From: Clostridium_I sp047718555
GTDB lineage: Bacteria > Bacillota > Clostridia > Clostridiales > Clostridiaceae
Reading direction: 5' to 3'
Length of the DNA: 64,000 nt
NCBI RefSeq assembly: GCF_047718555.1
Contig: NZ_JBDNRK010000004.1
Span: forward strand, 1 to 64,000
Made by a program: the position numbers and the translations under genes. Position 1 is the stretch's first letter; each line of letters starts with the position of its first letter. Below, one piece after another: positions 62,885 to 64,000 of the stretch. Under the pieces are notes generated by a model, which worked only from the letters and a program-made list of their open reading frames with translations, was not told the origin of the DNA and did not search any database.

Positions 62885-64000
62885 ATGGGAAATTATCAAA
62901 ATATAAACACTTTAATACCGAAAGGCATTGAGAAGAAAAAAGCGTATTTGGTTGGCGGTGGTATAGCATCTCTTGCAGCTGCTGCATACTTGATTCGTGA
63001 TGGTCATATGGATGGCAAAAGCATTACTATCTTAGAAGAAACACATATAATTGGAGGCGCTATGGACGGGTCAGGAAATGCAAAGGACGGCTACGTTATT
63101 CGTGGCGGAAGAGAAATGGAAGAACACTATGAATGTTGCTGGGACTTATATAGCAGAATTCCTTCACTAAGCAATCCAAAACGAACAGTTCTAGACGAAT
63201 TTCGTGAGCTGAATATTCTTGATCCTAACAAGTCTACTTGTAGATTACTTCATAATTGCGGTGAAAAAGCTGATTTTTCTTCTCTTGGACTAAACGACCT
63301 TCACATCAAACAACTAGCTATGCTTTTTCTTGCAACGGAAGAAGAATTAGGTGCTACCACTGTTGAGCAGTATTTCCACCCTTCTTTTTTTCAAACTGAT
63401 ATGTGGTGTTTCTGGTGCTCCATGTTTGCATTTCAAAATTGGCATAGCGTTGTGGAGATGAAACGCTATATGCAGCGTTTTATGCACTTACTTCCTGGAA
63501 TGAGCCATTTAAAAAACATTATGTTTACAAAATACAACCAGTATGATTCTATGATTCTCCCTTTAGAAAAATGGTTGAAATCAAAAAATGTAGCCTTTAA
63601 TCTGAATACAGAAGTTATAGATTTAAATATTGACATAGATGAAAATAAAAAAACTGTTACTGCAATTCACTTGTTACGTAATGGAAAAGATGAAATAATT
63701 TATACAAGTGAAAATGATCTAGTATTTGTTACTAATGGATCTATGACAGAAAATTCTGCTCTTGGAAGTATGAACGAACCAGCAAAACTTAATCGTAAAT
63801 TGGGAGCGTGCTGGACTTTATGGAAAAACATATCAAAGAAGGACCCATCATTCGGAAAACCCGAAGTATTCTGTGGTGACATCGATAAGAGTAAATGGGA
63901 ATCTTTCACTATAACATGCACAGATTCTAAGATAGCTAACCTTCTTAAGAATCTGACAGATAGAGATCCTTTCTCTGGTAAAGTTGTTACTGGAGGTATT
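62885..64000 (+). CDS. ohyA: Oleate hydratase (myosin-cross-reactive antigen family), truncated by window end
   Basis: An open frame of 372 codons with no stop before the window edge; the family is usually 560-650 residues. It starts MGNYQNINTLIPKGIEKKKA, has the FAD motif LVGGGIASLAAAAYLIRDG (about 22-40), GGAMDGSG, the substrate-site stretch GGREMEEHYECCWDLYS (about 75-92), then QTDMWCFWCSMFAFQNWHS. Such enzymes add water to the cis-9 double bond of free unsaturated fatty acids, protecting membranes. GGAGATGG 8 bases before the ATG supports the start. Only about 60 percent of the gene is present. Confidence 0.9.
   Translation, partial: MGNYQNINTLIPKGIEKKKAYLVGGGIASLAAAAYLIRDGHMDGKSITILEETHIIGGAMDGSGNAKDGYVIRGGREMEEHYECCWDLYSRIPSLSNPKRTVLDEFRELNILDPNKSTCRLLHNCGEKADFSSLGLNDLHIKQLAMLFLATEEELGATTVEQYFHPSFFQTDMWCFWCSMFAFQNWHSVVEMKRYMQRFMHLLPGMSHLKNIMFTKYNQYDSMILPLEKWLKSKNVAFNLNTEVIDLNIDIDENKKTVTAIHLLRNGKDEIIYTSENDLVFVTNGSMTENSALGSMNEPAKLNRKLGACWTLWKNISKKDPSFGKPEVFCGDIDKSKWESFTITCTDSKIANLLKNLTDRDPFSGKVVTGGI

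Noticed and set aside
63700..63921. 73-codon leftward ORF near the right edge
   Set aside because: It is antisense to the oleate hydratase reading frame, which is open to the window end and matches its family throughout.

Overview
The base composition is very AT-rich, and the gene families (CooS-type CO dehydrogenase, ferredoxin-rich oxidoreductases, AlsS, a Clostridium kluyveri-like 4-hydroxybutyrate dehydrogenase, Firmicutes-type regulators, strong AGGAGG ribosome sites) point to an anaerobic, probably acetogenic or carboxydotrophic Clostridium of the C. ljungdahlii / C. carboxidivorans kind. That placement is inferred from gene content; the species is not determined.

Layout. 1-3.4 kb: transaldolase, then a CsoR-type metal sensor with a P1B metal ATPase. 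3.5-20.6 kb: a molybdo/tungsto-enzyme region. It holds a DmsABC-like oxidoreductase with a Tat signal, a TorD-like chaperone, a multi-FeS protein, Tat translocase genes, MoeA, a MoeA-substrate-binding-domain fusion, a MOSC protein, a NosR/NapH-like FeS/FMN membrane protein, a radical SAM enzyme and a frameshifted macrolide-type glycosyltransferase. Five transcription units here share one promoter-plus-attenuator module: TTGACA-N17-GATAAT, a leader, a CTAG mini-hairpin, then a covarying terminator hairpin just before the gene. I regard this as the most interesting feature of the window: an apparent shared regulon controlled by an RNA leader I do not recognise. 20.8-32.5 kb: lon, nfu, a MarR regulator, an MprF-like C-terminal-domain protein with an alpha/beta hydrolase, an aldo-keto reductase/flavoprotein pair with a divergent HxlR regulator, an oxidoreductase with an RpiR regulator, and a PHP phosphoesterase. 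32.6-37.2 kb: an alpha-glucoside PTS operon (EIIA, GH4 6-phospho-glucosidase, EIICB, RpiR regulator). 37.5-41.3 kb: siroheme sulfite/nitrite reductase with a divergent LysR, an MltG-like protein and a small orphan gene. 41.6-48.8 kb: an AlsS-like / 4-hydroxybutyrate dehydrogenase pair, a dicarboxylate/glutamate symporter and a divergent GlnKL-like two-component system. 48.8-52.4 kb: cooS, a CooF-like ferredoxin and an FAD oxidoreductase. 52.8-59.6 kb: a sensory operon with two histidine kinases, a sugar-binding lipoprotein and a STAS-CheR-like methyltransferase. 59.9-64 kb: a ferredoxin-nitroreductase, a tRNA-Trp-derived scar, an L,D-transpeptidase and the start of an oleate hydratase gene that runs off the window.

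The dms/tat/moe genes fit together. MoeA proteins insert metal into molybdopterin, the TorD-like chaperone and TatABC handle export of the cofactor-loaded catalytic subunit, and DmsBC-like plus NosR-like proteins would supply electrons. The coo cluster would oxidise CO and pass electrons through the ferredoxin to the flavoprotein. A family of short inverted-repeat elements (four copies, MITE-like) is scattered through intergenic DNA. No intact tRNA, rRNA, CRISPR array or complete transposase gene was found.
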